From: Phormidium sp. FACHB-1136
GTDB taxonomy: Bacteria > Cyanobacteriota > Cyanobacteriia > Phormidesmidales > Phormidesmidaceae
Length of the DNA: 56,082 bases
Direction: 5' to 3'
Assembly (NCBI RefSeq): GCF_014697375.1
Contig: NZ_JACJRS010000032.1
Coordinates: 1-56,082, forward strand
Position numbers and translations under genes: made by a program. This document shows, one piece after another, positions 16,607 through 32,181 of the stretch. The notes under the pieces were generated by a model, which ran no database searches, was not told where the DNA came from, and was given only the letters and a program-made list of their open reading frames with translations. Positions within the stretch are counted from its first letter, which is position 1, and each line of letters opens with the position of its first letter.

Positions 16607-18850
16607 ATGTTGCTGGGTGTCGCCATGGATTTGTCCCCGCCGCTGTGGCTCAATGCCGCCTCTCCCCCGACCCCGGAGGCATGGTATAGGGCGGTGCAAG
16701 GGGCGGTTTCCCACCGAGAACCGCCGCTACCTCTGACGGGTTGGGCGGCTCAGGTGCTTTGGCAACGACAGATCATTTCCCTCGATGCCATCGACGGTTT
16801 TATCGACGAGTCCGCCTACGTCCCCACCCCCGCCAGTGCCTTTGGGGGGCCGATGGTCAAGGCCGTGAACCGCCTCAAGCAGGCCATCGAGAACCAGGAA
16901 ATCGTCACCATCTGGGGGGATTTTGATGCCGATGGCGTCACCGCTACCGCCGTTTTGTGGGATGGGTTAGGCCAGATCCTCGACCAGGGAAATACCCTGC
17001 GCTACTACATTCCCAATCGGCTACGGGAGTCCCATGGCCTATCGAAGGCGGGCCTGGATCAGGTGCGGGATTGGGGCACGGGGCTGATTGTCACCTGCGA
17101 CACGGGCAGCACCAACCTTGAGGAGGTAGCCTACGCCCAAGCCCTCGGCATGGAGGTGATCATTACCGATCACCACACCCTACCGGAGGTGGAACCTGCC
17201 GCCATGGCGTTGATCAACCCTCGCTATTTTCCGGCGGATCATCCCCTGGCGACCCTGTCCGGCGTCGCCGTGGCCTACAAACTGGTGGAGGCGCTGTATG
17301 AGGCGCTGGAGTCTCCCCCAAATTTTTCCCTAGACCATCTCCTAGACCTGGTGGCCATTGGCCTGATTGCTGACCTGGTGAACTTGACCGGGGACTGTCG
17401 CTACCTGGCCCAGCTTGGCTTGCAGCGACTTCAAACCCACCTGGCGGACAACCCTCCCTACCTGCGACCAGGGGTTAAAGAATTGTTGACCCTCTGCAAA
17501 AAGACCGGGGATCGGCCCACGGATATTTCCTTTGGGCTGGGGCCGCGCATCAATGCCGTCAGCCGTATCCATGGCGACGCCAGCTTTTGTGTGGAACTAC
17601 TCACCAGCCAAGATGCCGACCGCTGCCGCAAACTCGCCTACGAGGCCGAACTGGCCAACACCCGTCGCAAGGGGCTACAGCGAGATCTCTACCGTCAGGT
17701 GATGGATCGGGTTGCCGCCATCGATTTGGCCACGACTCACTGCATCATTCTGGCCGATGAACAATGGCCTACGGGCATTCTGGGCTTGGTGGCTGGGCAG
17801 GTGAGTCAAGCCCTCGGTCGGCCCACCCTACTGCTCACCATAGACCCGCCTATGGATAACGGAGAATGGCGACTCGCACGAGGATCGGCCCGATCTGTTC
17901 TAGGGCTAGACCTGTACGAGATCTTCCAATCCCAAGCCGATTTGCTGACCAGCTTTGGCGGCCATCCCCTTGCGGCTGGGCTAACCCTGCCCGTGGAACG
18001 ACTGGCCATGTTCACGACAGCGATGAACCGAGCGGTGCGGGAAGCGCTGGGTAGCGGCATCCCTCAACCGAGTCTGACGATTGATCTAACGGTTGCCGTG
18101 ACAGACTTGGGGCAAGATCTATTCCGAGAACTCAAACTACTGGAACCCTACGGTATGGGGCATCCCGTCCCCCGTTTGCTGATTCGGAATGCCTGGTTTG
18201 CCAACACCTTCCACCGCAATCTGCGTGATGCCACCAACCAGGGGGTCAGCTTCATCAAAACCGAGTTTGAACTGTGGGACGATACCGCCACCACTGGCTT
18301 TCCGGGGGAATGGTGGGGGCATTACAAAGAAGAACTTCCTGACGGTCGCTGTGATGTGGTGGTGGAGTTGGATCACAGCCAGCGCCAAGGCTACCACCTC
18401 AAACTGGTGGATGTGCGCCCTGCCGCCGAGGATTTGGGCATCATTCAGCCTGATGTTGGCCTAATTCCTGATGTTGGCCTCCTTGCTAGCCCCCTACCAC
18501 GGTTAGACGCTAGCCCAACCGCCAACACCGAGTCCAGACATACCGAGTCCCCCATCACTGTCTGGCAGCGGTTAGTCGGCATGGCCAAATACCTAGCCCG
18601 CACCCAAATCGCTGTGCCCCGCGATCACCTGAGGGAACGCCTGAGAATTTCAGAGGTTTCCCTAGACCTTGGCCTGCGGGCCTTAGCGTCAGTTGGCCTA
18701 TCTCCCCATTTCACCACCGAAGCACCGGATCGCATCCAAATCACGATGGCCCCACCAGCCCCTACCGACCCCCAGCCCCTACAACACTTCCTAGAAGCCA
18801 TCGCAGAGGAGCAATTCCGCCAGCGCTATGCCATGGGTCGTCTAGGCTAG
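16607..18850 (+). CDS. recJ: Single-stranded-DNA-specific exonuclease RecJ
   Basis: The 747-residue DHH-family nuclease digests single-stranded DNA 5' to 3' in recombination and repair. Visible metal motifs are GDFDADGVTATAVL (about residue 105), TCDTGS, and the name-giving ITDHHTLPE, followed by the DHHA1-type domain (SFGGHPLAAGLTLP) and an OB-like domain. A Thr/Ser/Pro-rich stretch near residues 630-650 leads to a C-terminal extension. The ATG at 16607 is used; another at 16625 would give MDLSPPLW and may be the real start. The gene is divergent from the GT39 gene and ends nine bases before a convergent universal stress gene. Confidence 0.93.
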   Translation: MLLGVAMDLSPPLWLNAASPPTPEAWYRAVQGAVSHREPPLPLTGWAAQVLWQRQIISLDAIDGFIDESAYVPTPASAFGGPMVKAVNRLKQAIENQEIVTIWGDFDADGVTATAVLWDGLGQILDQGNTLRYYIPNRLRESHGLSKAGLDQVRDWGTGLIVTCDTGSTNLEEVAYAQALGMEVIITDHHTLPEVEPAAMALINPRYFPADHPLATLSGVAVAYKLVEALYEALESPPNFSLDHLLDLVAIGLIADLVNLTGDCRYLAQLGLQRLQTHLADNPPYLRPGVKELLTLCKKTGDRPTDISFGLGPRINAVSRIHGDASFCVELLTSQDADRCRKLAYEAELANTRRKGLQRDLYRQVMDRVAAIDLATTHCIILADEQWPTGILGLVAGQVSQALGRPTLLLTIDPPMDNGEWRLARGSARSVLGLDLYEIFQSQADLLTSFGGHPLAAGLTLPVERLAMFTTAMNRAVREALGSGIPQPSLTIDLTVAVTDLGQDLFRELKLLEPYGMGHPVPRLLIRNAWFANTFHRNLRDATNQGVSFIKTEFELWDDTATTGFPGEWWGHYKEELPDGRCDVVVELDHSQRQGYHLKLVDVRPAAEDLGIIQPDVGLIPDVGLLASPLPRLDASPTANTESRHTESPITVWQRLVGMAKYLARTQIAVPRDHLRERLRISEVSLDLGLRALASVGLSPHFTTEAPDRIQITMAPPAPTDPQPLQHFLEAIAEEQFRQRYAMGRLG

Positions 18851-18859
18851 TGGCCCGTC

Positions 18860-19324
18860 CTAGTCCATGGGCGGCTTCACCACCATCACCGTACAGGGCG
18901 CATCGGCCACCACCTGACTGCTCACGGAACCTGCCAGAATCCGATCCACCCCCGTCAGGCCTCGACTGCCCAACAAAACCAAGTCGGCCTGGTGAATGTT
19001 GGCCAAACGGATAATTTCGGTTTCAGCATTGCCCTGGACGATCTCAAACCGAGTCTCTAGACTGGATCCCTGACCCGATGGCGGATCGGCCAACTGATCG
19101 GCGCAGGATCGGAGGTACTGTTCTAACTGGCCGTGGGGAAAGTCGTGATCAGGGGGCAGAGGCCGATATGCATCCTGTCCGGCGGTGTCCTCGGCGTAGG
19201 GCAACACATGGACAAAAACCACCGTTGCGTCCTCCTCCAACCGCAGCTGTCGGGCTGCCACCATCACCGCTTGGTCAAAGGGTGTACGGTCTAAGGCAAT
19301 CAGAACAACGTCAAACACAGGCAC
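18860..19324 (-). CDS. Universal stress protein (UspA family)
   Basis: The 154-residue single-domain protein has the family's start (DVVLIALDRTPFDQAV) and an ATP-binding-type end. The end is GSRGLTGVDRILAGSVSSQV, which fits the G-x2-G-x9-G-(S/T) pattern of nucleotide-binding Usp proteins. The target process is unknown. Its stop lies nine bases from the stop of convergent recJ. Confidence 0.9.
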   Translation of the reverse strand: MPVFDVVLIALDRTPFDQAVMVAARQLRLEEDATVVFVHVLPYAEDTAGQDAYRPLPPDHDFPHGQLEQYLRSCADQLADPPSGQGSSLETRFEIVQGNAETEIIRLANIHQADLVLLGSRGLTGVDRILAGSVSSQVVADAPCTVMVVKPPMD

Positions 19325-19375
19325 CCTAACCCCTTGGCAACGGCTGAACAGGTATTGTACGCCAACTCGTCCAGG

Positions 19376-20665
19376 CTATACCCGATCCGACACCGATTGA
19401 CCGTGGGAGGGCAAGCCCTCGGCTTCGGTGAGCACGGCAATGGCCTCAGAGACCTCCTGAAGGGCCTTGGGGGTGTACTGAATGAGGCTGGAATGCTTCA
19501 TGAAGGTTTCGGTGCAGAGGGGTGAGGCATAGCGGGCTGCGCCGGAGGTGGGCAGGGTGTGGTTTGGCCCCGCCAGGTAGTCGCCAATGGCTTCCGGGGT
19601 GGAATGGCCGAGGAAAATGGCCCCCGCATGGCGAATGTGATCCAGCAGACTCCAAGGATCGGCCACCTCAAGCTGGAGGTGTTCCGGGGCAAACTGATTC
19701 GACAGATCCGCCGCCTGCTCTAGGGTGTCCACTACCACCGCAAGGCCGTAGTTGGCGATGGATTTCTCGGTCAGGGTTTGGCGGGGATGATCCGCTAGCT
19801 GACGGGCCACCGATGCCGCCACCGCCTCTGCCAAGGAGGCACTGGTGGTAATCACAATCGACGCCGCCAGGGGATCATGCTCCGCCTGGGCTAGCATATC
19901 CGTAGCTACATGGTCGGGGTTAGCGCTGTCATCGGCAATCACCAACACCTCCGACGGCCCCGCCAGGGAGTCAATGCCCACGGTGCCAAACACCAGCTTT
20001 TTGGCTAAGGTCACATAGATATTGCCGGGGCCAGTGATCACATCCACCGCAGGAATGCTCTCGGTCCCGTAGGCCAAGGCTCCAATCGCCTGGGCACCGC
20101 CCACGCGGTAAATCTCAGAAATTCCTGCCTCTTGAGCTGCCACCAGCACCGCCGGGGTAATGGCCTTGTCGGGGCCGGGGGGCGTCACCATCACAATGCG
20201 GGACACCCCCGCCACTTTGGCCGGAATGGCGTTCATCAGCACGGTGCTGGGGTAGGCGGCGCGACCACCAGGGATATAAATTCCCGCTCGATCCACCGGG
20301 GTATATCGTTTCCCAAGCACAATCCCATTGTCTTCAAACTGCACCCAGCTTTTCGGCAACCGCCGACGGTGAAAGGCTTCAATGTTGCGACAGGCGACCC
20401 GCAGCGCATCCAGCAGCGACTTACTCACCTGCTGATAGGCCGCATCCAGTTCCGCCCCCGTCACCCGCAAACCCTCTGGGGTCAGCGCCACCCGGTCAAA
20501 GTCCTGGGTATATTGCACCAGCGCTTGATCTCCCTGGCGCTTAACCGCGTGCAGGATCTCGCGAACGGTCGCCTCCTTGTGAACAACCTGATCGTCGTGG
20601 GTGCGGGCACAGATACGCTGTAACTCGGCCCTTGCCTCAGTGATCTGATGAGTGATGCGCAGCAT
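19376..20665 (-). CDS. hisD: Histidinol dehydrogenase
   Basis: The 429-residue enzyme catalyses the last two oxidations of histidine synthesis, L-histidinol to L-histidine, using NAD and zinc. Typical segments include [57 protein letters not shown], and the catalytic PEHLQLE. The length is normal for the family. The gene stands alone, as is usual in cyanobacteria where his genes are dispersed. It is divergent from rpsT. Confidence 0.96.
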   Translation of the reverse strand: MLRITHQITEARAELQRICARTHDDQVVHKEATVREILHAVKRQGDQALVQYTQDFDRVALTPEGLRVTGAELDAAYQQVSKSLLDALRVACRNIEAFHRRRLPKSWVQFEDNGIVLGKRYTPVDRAGIYIPGGRAAYPSTVLMNAIPAKVAGVSRIVMVTPPGPDKAITPAVLVAAQEAGISEIYRVGGAQAIGALAYGTESIPAVDVITGPGNIYVTLAKKLVFGTVGIDSLAGPSEVLVIADDSANPDHVATDMLAQAEHDPLAASIVITTSASLAEAVAASVARQLADHPRQTLTEKSIANYGLAVVVDTLEQAADLSNQFAPEHLQLEVADPWSLLDHIRHAGAIFLGHSTPEAIGDYLAGPNHTLPTSGAARYASPLCTETFMKHSSLIQYTPKALQEVSEAIAVLTEAEGLPSHGQSVSDRV

Positions 20666-20882
20666 TACGGCGGATGGGTTCGGATAGATTCGACGGTCAA
20701 CGGTGGCCCTGGGGATCGTCCCCCAACGCTCCCCAGTCTTGAACCTAGGTTAGTCGTTGTGTTCTATACAGGATAGTCGATTTATTGGGCAACTTGCCTT
20801 CCGCCCCCCGACAAGTTGCCGTTCTAGGGCGGCTATGCAAACGGGGCAAACGGATAAGCCTGCTCAATCTGCCAAAATTTGA

Positions 20883-21293
<411 letters not shown>

Positions 21294-21346
21294 GAACGGT
21301 TTGGGTCAAATATCGCCCCTGTTTTCTACGTTGCTGCCCCCCGACT

Positions 21347-22171
21347 ATGCCGCTGGTTGACACCCACGTACATCTCAACTTCGACACATTTGCTGACGAT
21401 CTTGACGATCTAGCTCAGGCTTGGCGAGAGGCTGGGATCGTGCGGGTGGTGCATTCCTGCGTGGAGCCCAAGGACTTTCCGGCCATGCAGGCCATTGCGG
21501 ATCGGTACCCTGAGCTTTCCCTGGCGGTGGGGCTGCATCCCCTGGATGTGGATCAGTGGGGGGCCGATACGGCGGCGGAGATCGGGCGACTGGCTCGGTC
21601 GGATAGCCGGGTGGTGGCGATTGGGGAGACGGGGCTGGATTTCTTTAAGGCCGATAACGCTGAGGTTCAGCGGGAAGCCTTTTGGGCACAGCTCACCCTG
21701 GCCTCCCAGATGTCCCTCCCGGTGATTATCCACTGTCGTGATGCGGCGCAGGCCACGGCGGATCTCATCCGTGAGTTTCAGCAGGCCGTTGGCCCTGTGG
21801 GCGGAGTCATGCACTGTTGGGCTGGAACCCCTGAGGAAACCCAGTGGTTCCTCGATTTGGGGTTCTACATCAGCTTCAGCGGCATTGTCACCTTCAAAAA
21901 TGCGCATCAGGTGAAAGCCTCGGCTCAAATTGTCCCAGCCAACCGACTGCTGATCGAAACCGACTGCCCCTTTTTGTCTCCTGAACCCATGCGTAAGGAG
22001 CGTCGAAATCAGCCCGCCTTTGTCGGCCATGTAGCCCGCTACCTGTCCGAGCTGCGCCAGGTGGAGTTTCAGGTTTTGGCGGAAGTCACCACCCGAAATG
22101 CCTGGGATCTCTTTCAGTGGACTGAACCCATTCCCTCTGCCGAGAGGATGGCGGCTCTGGCGACTGGATAA
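21347..22171 (+). CDS. tatD: TatD family metal-dependent hydrolase
   Basis: The 274-residue TIM-barrel protein has the metal-binding start VDTHVHLNF (HxH) and the motifs [27 protein letters not shown] and [12 protein letters not shown]. Family members are Mg-dependent DNases or deoxyribonucleases linked to DNA turnover and repair, and the exact substrate here is not defined. It lies between rpsT and rpoB on the same strand, a linkage I recall as common in cyanobacteria. Confidence 0.93.
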   Translation: MPLVDTHVHLNFDTFADDLDDLAQAWREAGIVRVVHSCVEPKDFPAMQAIADRYPELSLAVGLHPLDVDQWGADTAAEIGRLARSDSRVVAIGETGLDFFKADNAEVQREAFWAQLTLASQMSLPVIIHCRDAAQATADLIREFQQAVGPVGGVMHCWAGTPEETQWFLDLGFYISFSGIVTFKNAHQVKASAQIVPANRLLIETDCPFLSPEPMRKERRNQPAFVGHVARYLSELRQVEFQVLAEVTTRNAWDLFQWTEPIPSAERMAALATG

Positions 22172-22376
22172 TCTATTGGCATGACACCGTATTTTGCCGC
22201 TCGATTAACGGCCCCAAGGTTCGTTCGTTTCAAGGTTTTACTGTGCTGAGGTTCGCCATCCTGCCCCCTACCTATGACCACCCTACCCATCATTATCTTG
22301 TCCCGTCATCGGTTAGTCACTGTGCTGGCTAGCTGACTTTTTCGTTTGGATGCTTTCGTCTGAATTCAAGGCCACC

Positions 22377-22390
22377 CAGGCCCGGGCCTG
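22377..22390. promoter_or_regulatory. GC palindrome in the rpoB leader
   Basis: The perfect 14-bp palindrome CAGGCCCGGGCCTG lies 19 bases before the rpoB ATG, just before the ribosome-binding AGGAAA. It could form a short hairpin in the mRNA or bind a regulator. The rest of the 237-bp tatD-rpoB gap shows no clear promoter by eye. Confidence 0.35.
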
Positions 22391-22408
22391 ACTCGCTTTA
22401 GGAAACCC

Positions 22409-25711
<3,303 letters not shown>

Positions 25712-25850
25712 CGCCACCTTCGGCGAAACCCAGGTTCCGGGGTGCCTTTCACCTCGGAACCCTCCTAATCCAGCCTTTTAACCCGACACGGATCTTCCCA
25801 GATCACGGCTTTCCATTCGATTGAGCGCGCTTACAAGGAAAACACCCAGC

Positions 25851-27725
25851 ATGGCCAAGCTAGAACAGCGGTTTGACTACGTCAAAATTGGATTGGCATC
25901 CCCTGAACGTATTCGCCAGTGGGGGGAACGCACCCTGCCCAACGGCCAGGTGGTGGGCGAAGTCACCAAGCCGGAAACCATCAACTACCGGACGCTAAAG
26001 CCGGAGATGGACGGGCTTTTCTGTGAGCGGATTTTTGGCCCCGCCAAGGACTGGGAATGCCACTGCGGCAAATACAAGCGGGTGCGCCACCGGGGCATTG
26101 TCTGCGAACGCTGCGGCGTGGAAGTGACCGAGTCGCGGGTGCGCCGCCACCGCATGGGCTACATCAAACTGGCCGCTCCGGTGGCCCACGTGTGGTACCT
26201 GAAGGGCATCCCCAGCTACATCGCCATTCTGCTGGATATGCCCCTGCGGGACGTGGAGCAGATTGTTTACTTCAATGCCTACGTGGTGTTGGATCCCGGC
26301 AATGCCGAGAACCTCAGCTATAAGCAACTGCTGACGGAAGACCAGTGGATTGAAATCGAAGACCAGCTCTACGACGAAGATACCGAACTCTCCGGGGTTG
26401 AGGTGGGCATTGGGGCCGAAGCCCTCCAGCGCTTGCTGCAAGACCTGGAACTGGAAACCGTGGCCGAAAAGCTGCGGGAGGAAATCGCCAACTCCAAGGG
26501 ACAGAAGCGGGCCAAGCTGATCAAACGCCTGCGGGTGATCGACAACTTCATCGCCACCGGGTCTAAGACCGAGTGGATGGTGCTGGATGTGATTCCCGTG
26601 ATTCCCCCCGACCTGCGACCGATGGTGCAGTTGGATGGGGGCCGCTTTGCCACCTCCGACCTCAACGACCTCTACCGTCGAGTAATCAACCGCAACAACC
26701 GTCTGGCTCGTTTGCAGGAAATCCTGGCCCCAGAAATCATCGTCCGTAACGAAAAGCGGATGCTGCAAGAGGCCGTGGATGCTTTGATTGACAACGGTCG
26801 CCGGGGCCGCACGGTGGTGGGGGCCAACAACCGTCCCCTCAAGTCCCTGTCCGACATCATCGAAGGGAAACAGGGCCGCTTCCGCCAAAACCTGCTGGGG
26901 AAACGGGTGGACTACTCCGGTCGTTCCGTCATCGTGGTTGGCCCCAAGCTGCAAATTCACCAGTGCGGTCTGCCTCGGGAGATGGCCATCGAACTGTTCC
27001 AGCCCTTTGTGATCCATCGTCTGATTCGTCAGGGGGTGGTGAACAACATCAAGGCGGCTAAGAAGATGATTCAGCACAGCGACAACAGCGACACCGTCTG
27101 GGAAGTGCTGGAGGAGGTGATCGAAAGCCACCCCGTCATGCTGAACCGAGCACCGACGCTCCACCGTCTGGGGATTCAAGCCTTTGAACCCATTCTGGTG
27201 GAAGGTCGCGCCATCCAGCTTCACCCCCTGGTCTGCCCCGCCTTCAACGCCGACTTTGACGGCGACCAAATGGCTGTCCACGTTCCCCTCTCCCTGGAAG
27301 CCCAGGCCGAGGCACGGCTGCTGATGTTGGCCTCCAACAACGTGTTGTCTCCGGCCACGGGTCAGCCCATCATCACGCCCTCCCAGGATATGGTGCTGGG
27401 CTGCTACTACCTGACGGCGGACAACCCCGGTGCCACCAAGGGTGAAGGGCATTACTTCGCCAGCATGGAGGACGCGATCATGGCCTTCGAGCAGGGCTTG
27501 GTGGATCTCCATGCCAAGGTGTGGCTGCGGTATGACGGGCCAGTGGAGTCGGATCAGCCGGAGGTGCTGGAGAAAGAAGAGGAATCCGCTGGCATCACCA
27601 CCCGGATTTACTCCGAGCGACGGGTGCGCCTGGATCAAGAGGGTAACGTCATTTCCCAGTACATCAAAACCACCACGGGCCGCATCATCTACAACAAGGC
27701 CGTTCTAGAAGCAATCGCAAGCTAA
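25851..27725 (+). CDS. rpoC1: DNA-directed RNA polymerase subunit gamma (RpoC1)
   Basis: The 624-residue protein is the N-terminal half of beta-prime, split as in cyanobacteria and plastids. It holds the zinc-binding set [20 protein letters not shown] (about residues 70-89) and the Mg-chelating active-site loop [16 protein letters not shown] (about 473-488). The ATG at 25851 has AAGGA upstream and begins [14 protein letters not shown]; an upstream in-frame extension is unlikely. The gap to rpoB is 139 bases, and the gap to rpoC2 is 83 bases with a strong hairpin. Confidence 0.98.
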   Translation: MAKLEQRFDYVKIGLASPERIRQWGERTLPNGQVVGEVTKPETINYRTLKPEMDGLFCERIFGPAKDWECHCGKYKRVRHRGIVCERCGVEVTESRVRRHRMGYIKLAAPVAHVWYLKGIPSYIAILLDMPLRDVEQIVYFNAYVVLDPGNAENLSYKQLLTEDQWIEIEDQLYDEDTELSGVEVGIGAEALQRLLQDLELETVAEKLREEIANSKGQKRAKLIKRLRVIDNFIATGSKTEWMVLDVIPVIPPDLRPMVQLDGGRFATSDLNDLYRRVINRNNRLARLQEILAPEIIVRNEKRMLQEAVDALIDNGRRGRTVVGANNRPLKSLSDIIEGKQGRFRQNLLGKRVDYSGRSVIVVGPKLQIHQCGLPREMAIELFQPFVIHRLIRQGVVNNIKAAKKMIQHSDNSDTVWEVLEEVIESHPVMLNRAPTLHRLGIQAFEPILVEGRAIQLHPLVCPAFNADFDGDQMAVHVPLSLEAQAEARLLMLASNNVLSPATGQPIITPSQDMVLGCYYLTADNPGATKGEGHYFASMEDAIMAFEQGLVDLHAKVWLRYDGPVESDQPEVLEKEEESAGITTRIYSERRVRLDQEGNVISQYIKTTTGRIIYNKAVLEAIAS

Positions 27726-27730
27726 CGTCT

Positions 27731-27756
27731 GGCTCCGGCTTAGATGAGCCGGAGCC
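27731..27756 (+). promoter_or_regulatory. Perfect 10-bp hairpin between rpoC1 and rpoC2
   Basis: GGCTCCGGCT (27731-27740) pairs perfectly with AGCCGGAGCC (27747-27756) around a 6-base loop, starting five bases after the rpoC1 stop. No T run follows, so full termination is not expected. It could be an RNA processing or stability element, or a partial attenuator that sets the ratio of the two subunits (inference). Confidence 0.6.
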
Positions 27757-27808
27757 GCAATTCCCACCAATCACGACATCAGTACACCGCACGAGGGGCA
27801 GAAACAAC

Positions 27809-30800
27809 ATGGCTGAGCAAGGGGCAACTCAATCCTCGCTGGTTTTTCGGAACCGTATCATCGACAAAAAGCAGCTCAAGAAGCTGATTTCCTGGTCGTT
27901 CACCGAATACGGCACCGCCCGCACCTCCCAAATGGCCGACCGGATCAAAGATCTGGGCTTTAAATACGCCACCCGCGCCGGGGTTTCCATTAGTGTGGAA
28001 GACTTGCAAGTGCCCGATGAAAAACGGGCCATGCTGGCTGCCGCTGAGGAGGACATCAACGCCACTGAGGAGCGCTACATTCGCGGAGAAATTACCGAGG
28101 TAGAACGCCTGACCAAGGTGATTGACACCTGGAACGACACCAGCGAAAAGCTGAAGGATCAGGTAGTTGAGAACTTTAAGAAAAATAACCCTCTCAACTC
28201 GGTGTATATGATGGCCTTCTCTGGGGCACGGGGGAACATTTCCCAGGTGCGTCAGTTGGTGGGAATGCGGGGTCTGATGGCCAACCCCCAGGGGGAAATC
28301 ATCGACCTTCCCATTAAGACCAACTTCCGGGAAGGCTTGACCGTGACCGAGTACGTGATCTCCTCCTACGGGGCGCGGAAAGGTCTGGTGGATACGGCTT
28401 TGCGGACGGCAGACTCGGGGTACCTCACCCGGCGTCTGGTGGACGTGTCCCAAGACGTGATTATTCGGGAGCACGACTGCGGCACGGAACGGGGGATTGC
28501 CCTGCGCAGCATGACTGACGGGGAACGGGTGCTGATTCCCCTCGAAAACCGCCTGCTGGGCCGAGTGGTGGCCGAGGATGTGAAGCATCCCGAAACTGGG
28601 GAAATTATCCTGGCTAAAAATGACCCGATCTCCCCCGAAAAGGCCACTGAGATGGCCAAAGCTGGGGTAGAAGAGGTGCTGGTGCGGTCTCCCCTCACCT
28701 GCGAAGCCACCCGGTCGGTGTGTCGCCTCTGCTACGGCTGGAGCCTGGCCCATTCCGACCTGGTGGACTTGGGCGAAGCGGTGGGCATTATTGCGGCCCA
28801 GTCCATCGGCGAACCCGGTACCCAGATGACCATGCGGACCTTCCACACCGGGGGTACGTTTACGGGCGAAGTCGCCCCCCGGATTAACGCCAATAAGGAT
28901 GGCACCGTGCGCTTGCCCAAGCGGTTTAAGAGCCGTGCCTTCCGCACCCGCTACGGTGAAGAGGCGCTGATGCTGGAATCCGACGCCGACCTGGTGGTGG
29001 AAATGAGCGGCAAGAACCAAACGGAACGCCTGCCCCAGGGGACGATCCTGTTCGTCAACGATGGCCAGACGGTTCAAAAGGAGCAGCTTTTGGCTGAACT
29101 GCCCTCCGCAGGGCGCACCCGTAAGGTGACCGAAAAGGCCACCAAGGACGTGACCTCCGACTTGGCCGGGGAAGTGACGTTTGACGGCCTAGTGCAGGAG
29201 GAAAAAACCGACCGCCAGGGCAACACCACCCGACTGGCCCAGCGGGGCGGTCTGCTTTGGGTGCGGTCGGGGGATGTATACAACCTGCTGCCCGGTGCCG
29301 AGCCCGTAGTGCGCAACGGCGACCACGTTAAAGCGGGCGATACCCTGGCTGCTACCAAGCTGACCACCGAGCGCGGTGGCTTTGTGCGTCTACCCGAAAG
29401 CGACGACGACAAGGGCAGCCGTGAGGTGGAAATTATCACCGCCTCCGTGATGCTGGATCAGGCCCAGGTACGTAAGGAGCAGGGCCAAGGGCGGGAGCAC
29501 TATTTCATCGAAACTTCCTACGGTCAGCGTTTTTCCCTGATTGCCACCCCTGGAGCTAAGGTGACCAGCGGCCAAGTGATTGCCGAACTGGAAGACGACC
29601 AGTTCAAGACCCAGACGGGCGGCATCGTCAAGTTCGCCGGGGTTGAGGTGGCCAAGAAGGGCAAGGGCAAGCAGGGCTACGAAGTCGTCCAGGGCGGCAC
29701 TCTGCTGTGGATTCCCGAAGAAACCCACGAGGTCAACAAAGATATTTCCCTGCTGATGGTGGAGGACGGCCAATACCTGGAAGCGGGCACCGAGGTGGTG
29801 AAGGACATTTTTTGCCAGAACACCGGGGTGGTGGAAATCACCCAGAAAAATGACATTCTGCGCAAGATCATCATCAAACCGGGCGACCTGCATATGGTCG
29901 ATGCCCCGGAAGATGTGATGGAGCGGGATCGTACTCTGGTGAATGCCGGGGAGGAAATTATGCCCGGTCTGGTGGCCGATGCCCTACGCTACGTGGAATA
30001 CGTGGAAACCCCCGAAGGCCCAGCCATTCTGCTACGCCCGGTGGAAGAATACACCGTACCCAACGAGCCTTCGGTGCCCAGCCAGGGTTCTGCTACGGAT
30101 GCGGGCAGTTCCATCAAACTGCGGGCGGTGCAGCGGGTGCCCTTTAAGGACGGAGACCGCATTGAGGTCGTAGACGGCGTGGAACTTCTGCGTACCCAAC
30201 TGGTGCTAGACATTGAAGACGAGTCTCCCCATGTGGTGGCCGACATCGAACTCGTGCCTGACGATGCTGATGCCGATGTCACCCGTCTACAAATGGTGGT
30301 GCTCGAAACCCAGGTGATTCGCCGCGATGTGGTGGCTGATCAGACCCAAGGCAGCACCACGACCACGTTGATGGTGAAGGATGGCGACCAGATTCCCCCT
30401 GGGGCGGTGCTGGCCCGCACCGAAATTAAGTGCAAGGAATCCGGGGTGGTGCGCGGGATTCGCGAAGGCCAAGAAGCGGTGCGGCGTTTGTTGGTGGTAC
30501 GCGATTCTGACCAGGTGCAGATTGATCTGGGCGGTCAGCCTCCCAGTGTGAAGGTGGGCGACCTAGTGGTGGCGGAAACGGAACTCGCCCCTGGGATTAG
30601 TCACGGTGAGTCTGGGGAGATCGCCAGCATTGAAGGTGACGCCCTGACCCTGCGCCTTGCGCGTCCTTACCGTGTGTCCACCGGGGCCGTGTTGCACATT
30701 GAGGATGGCGACCTGGTGCAGCGGGGTGACAACCTGGTGCTGCTGGTGTTTGAGCGGGCAAAGACCGGGGACATCATCCAGGGTCTACCCCGGATTGAGG

Positions 30801-31792
30801 AATTGCTGGAGGCCCGCAAGCCCAAGGAAGCCTGCATCTTGGCCCGTCGTCCCGGCATCGCCCAGGTGGTCTACAGCGACGACGAAACCGTGGAAGTGAA
30901 GGTGATCGAACACGACGGGGTGGTGTCGGAATACCCGACGAACCCCGGCCAAAACGTGATTGTCTCCGATGGTCAGGAGGTGCTCAGCGGCACCCACCTC
31001 ACCGATGGCCCCGCCAACCCCCATGAGATCCTGGAGGTGTTCTTTGATTACCACATGAGCCAGGGGGAAGGCACCCATGAAGCGGCTCTCAAGAGCCTCC
31101 AAGAGGTGCAGAGTTTCCTGGTGAACGAGGTGCAGTCGGTGTACCAGTCCCAGGGGATTGATATTTCCGACAAACACACGGAGGTGATTGTGCGGCAGAT
31201 GTCCTCCAAGTGCCGCATTGACGACGGCGGCGACACCACCATGTTGCCCGGTGAACTGGTGGAAATCTACCAGGTGGAACAGGTCAACGAAGCCATGTCG
31301 ATTACCGGGGGGGCTCCAGCCCAGTACACGCCTGTACTGCTGGGGATTACCAAGGCGTCCCTCAACACCGACAGCTTCATCTCGGCGGCTAGTTTCCAGG
31401 AGACTACCCGTGTCCTGACCGAAGCCGCCATCGAGGGCAAGTCCGACTGGCTCCGGGGGTTGAAGGAAAACGTGATCATCGGTCGCTTGATCCCGGCGGG
31501 GACGGGCTATAACGCCTACGAAGATGCCCCTGCCCCTGAGATTGACGCGGGCTATGAATCCGCCATTCTCGACGATGACCTTCAGGATGTGGTGCTGGAT
31601 GATCGCACGGCCCGCAGCTATGACATGGAGGGCACCCTCACCCTGTTGGCCGATGATGAAATGATCGGCGGATCCTCCCTGGAGGACAGTGGGGTACGGC
31701 GTCCCGGCAGCGCCGCCGAGGATGGTGATGAGTTCTCGATGATGGATCTGGATGACGATCTGTTGATTGACGACCAAACGGGATCCCTATAG
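27809..31792 (+). CDS. rpoC2: DNA-directed RNA polymerase subunit beta-prime (RpoC2)
   Basis: The 1327-residue protein is the C-terminal half of beta-prime. The second zinc site ([13 protein letters not shown], about residues 294-309) precedes the bridge helix and first half of the trigger loop ([20 protein letters not shown], ending FHTGG near residue 350). A large insertion of repeated sandwich-barrel hybrid motifs (the cyanobacterial SI3) follows, and the loop resumes at [19 protein letters not shown] about 840 residues later. The C terminus is acidic ([15 protein letters not shown]). It ends the operon, 60 bases before a terminator. Confidence 0.98.
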   Translation: MAEQGATQSSLVFRNRIIDKKQLKKLISWSFTEYGTARTSQMADRIKDLGFKYATRAGVSISVEDLQVPDEKRAMLAAAEEDINATEERYIRGEITEVERLTKVIDTWNDTSEKLKDQVVENFKKNNPLNSVYMMAFSGARGNISQVRQLVGMRGLMANPQGEIIDLPIKTNFREGLTVTEYVISSYGARKGLVDTALRTADSGYLTRRLVDVSQDVIIREHDCGTERGIALRSMTDGERVLIPLENRLLGRVVAEDVKHPETGEIILAKNDPISPEKATEMAKAGVEEVLVRSPLTCEATRSVCRLCYGWSLAHSDLVDLGEAVGIIAAQSIGEPGTQMTMRTFHTGGTFTGEVAPRINANKDGTVRLPKRFKSRAFRTRYGEEALMLESDADLVVEMSGKNQTERLPQGTILFVNDGQTVQKEQLLAELPSAGRTRKVTEKATKDVTSDLAGEVTFDGLVQEEKTDRQGNTTRLAQRGGLLWVRSGDVYNLLPGAEPVVRNGDHVKAGDTLAATKLTTERGGFVRLPESDDDKGSREVEIITASVMLDQAQVRKEQGQGREHYFIETSYGQRFSLIATPGAKVTSGQVIAELEDDQFKTQTGGIVKFAGVEVAKKGKGKQGYEVVQGGTLLWIPEETHEVNKDISLLMVEDGQYLEAGTEVVKDIFCQNTGVVEITQKNDILRKIIIKPGDLHMVDAPEDVMERDRTLVNAGEEIMPGLVADALRYVEYVETPEGPAILLRPVEEYTVPNEPSVPSQGSATDAGSSIKLRAVQRVPFKDGDRIEVVDGVELLRTQLVLDIEDESPHVVADIELVPDDADADVTRLQMVVLETQVIRRDVVADQTQGSTTTTLMVKDGDQIPPGAVLARTEIKCKESGVVRGIREGQEAVRRLLVVRDSDQVQIDLGGQPPSVKVGDLVVAETELAPGISHGESGEIASIEGDALTLRLARPYRVSTGAVLHIEDGDLVQRGDNLVLLVFERAKTGDIIQGLPRIEELLEARKPKEACILARRPGIAQVVYSDDETVEVKVIEHDGVVSEYPTNPGQNVIVSDGQEVLSGTHLTDGPANPHEILEVFFDYHMSQGEGTHEAALKSLQEVQSFLVNEVQSVYQSQGIDISDKHTEVIVRQMSSKCRIDDGGDTTMLPGELVEIYQVEQVNEAMSITGGAPAQYTPVLLGITKASLNTDSFISAASFQETTRVLTEAAIEGKSDWLRGLKENVIIGRLIPAGTGYNAYEDAPAPEIDAGYESAILDDDLQDVVLDDRTARSYDMEGTLTLLADDEMIGGSSLEDSGVRRPGSAAEDGDEFSMMDLDDDLLIDDQTGSL

Positions 31793-31851
31793 GTTCCCGG
31801 ATGCGGGGAACAATGAGGTCTCGGCACCACCGTTAGGCTCAGCCTACCTAG

Positions 31852-31880
31852 CGCCCCCTCACCACGAGGGGGCGTTTTTT
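31852..31880 (+). terminator. Intrinsic terminator of the rpoB-rpoC1-rpoC2 operon
   Basis: A perfect 9-bp stem, CGCCCCCTC with GAGGGGGCG, surrounds a 5-base loop and is followed by six T residues (31875-31880). It begins 60 bases after the rpoC2 stop. The 300 bases beyond it, before the next gene, show no clear feature. Confidence 0.93.
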
Positions 31881-32181
31881 AGAGCCGAATCAACCCCGAT
31901 GGGCCAGCCCAGCCTTGAGGTGATCGGTTGGGGTTCAAGATGGGCATGATGAAGGAAGGATGCCCCCAGATCGACCCGCGTTTGATTGGGGAATCTGGCC
32001 TATCCCATCGGCTGGGAGTCTAGCGAACGATTACAGCCTATAACGTCCACTGGTCGTTCCGTTAGAACTCAGATAGAACAGAGATGGAGATTTTCCCCGC
32101 CATTGATCTCCCATGCCTTTACCGGGGACGTTTCCCAGCGCTAGGGCGTAGTCTCGGCTGTGCCGTGATTGAGTTCAGGGT

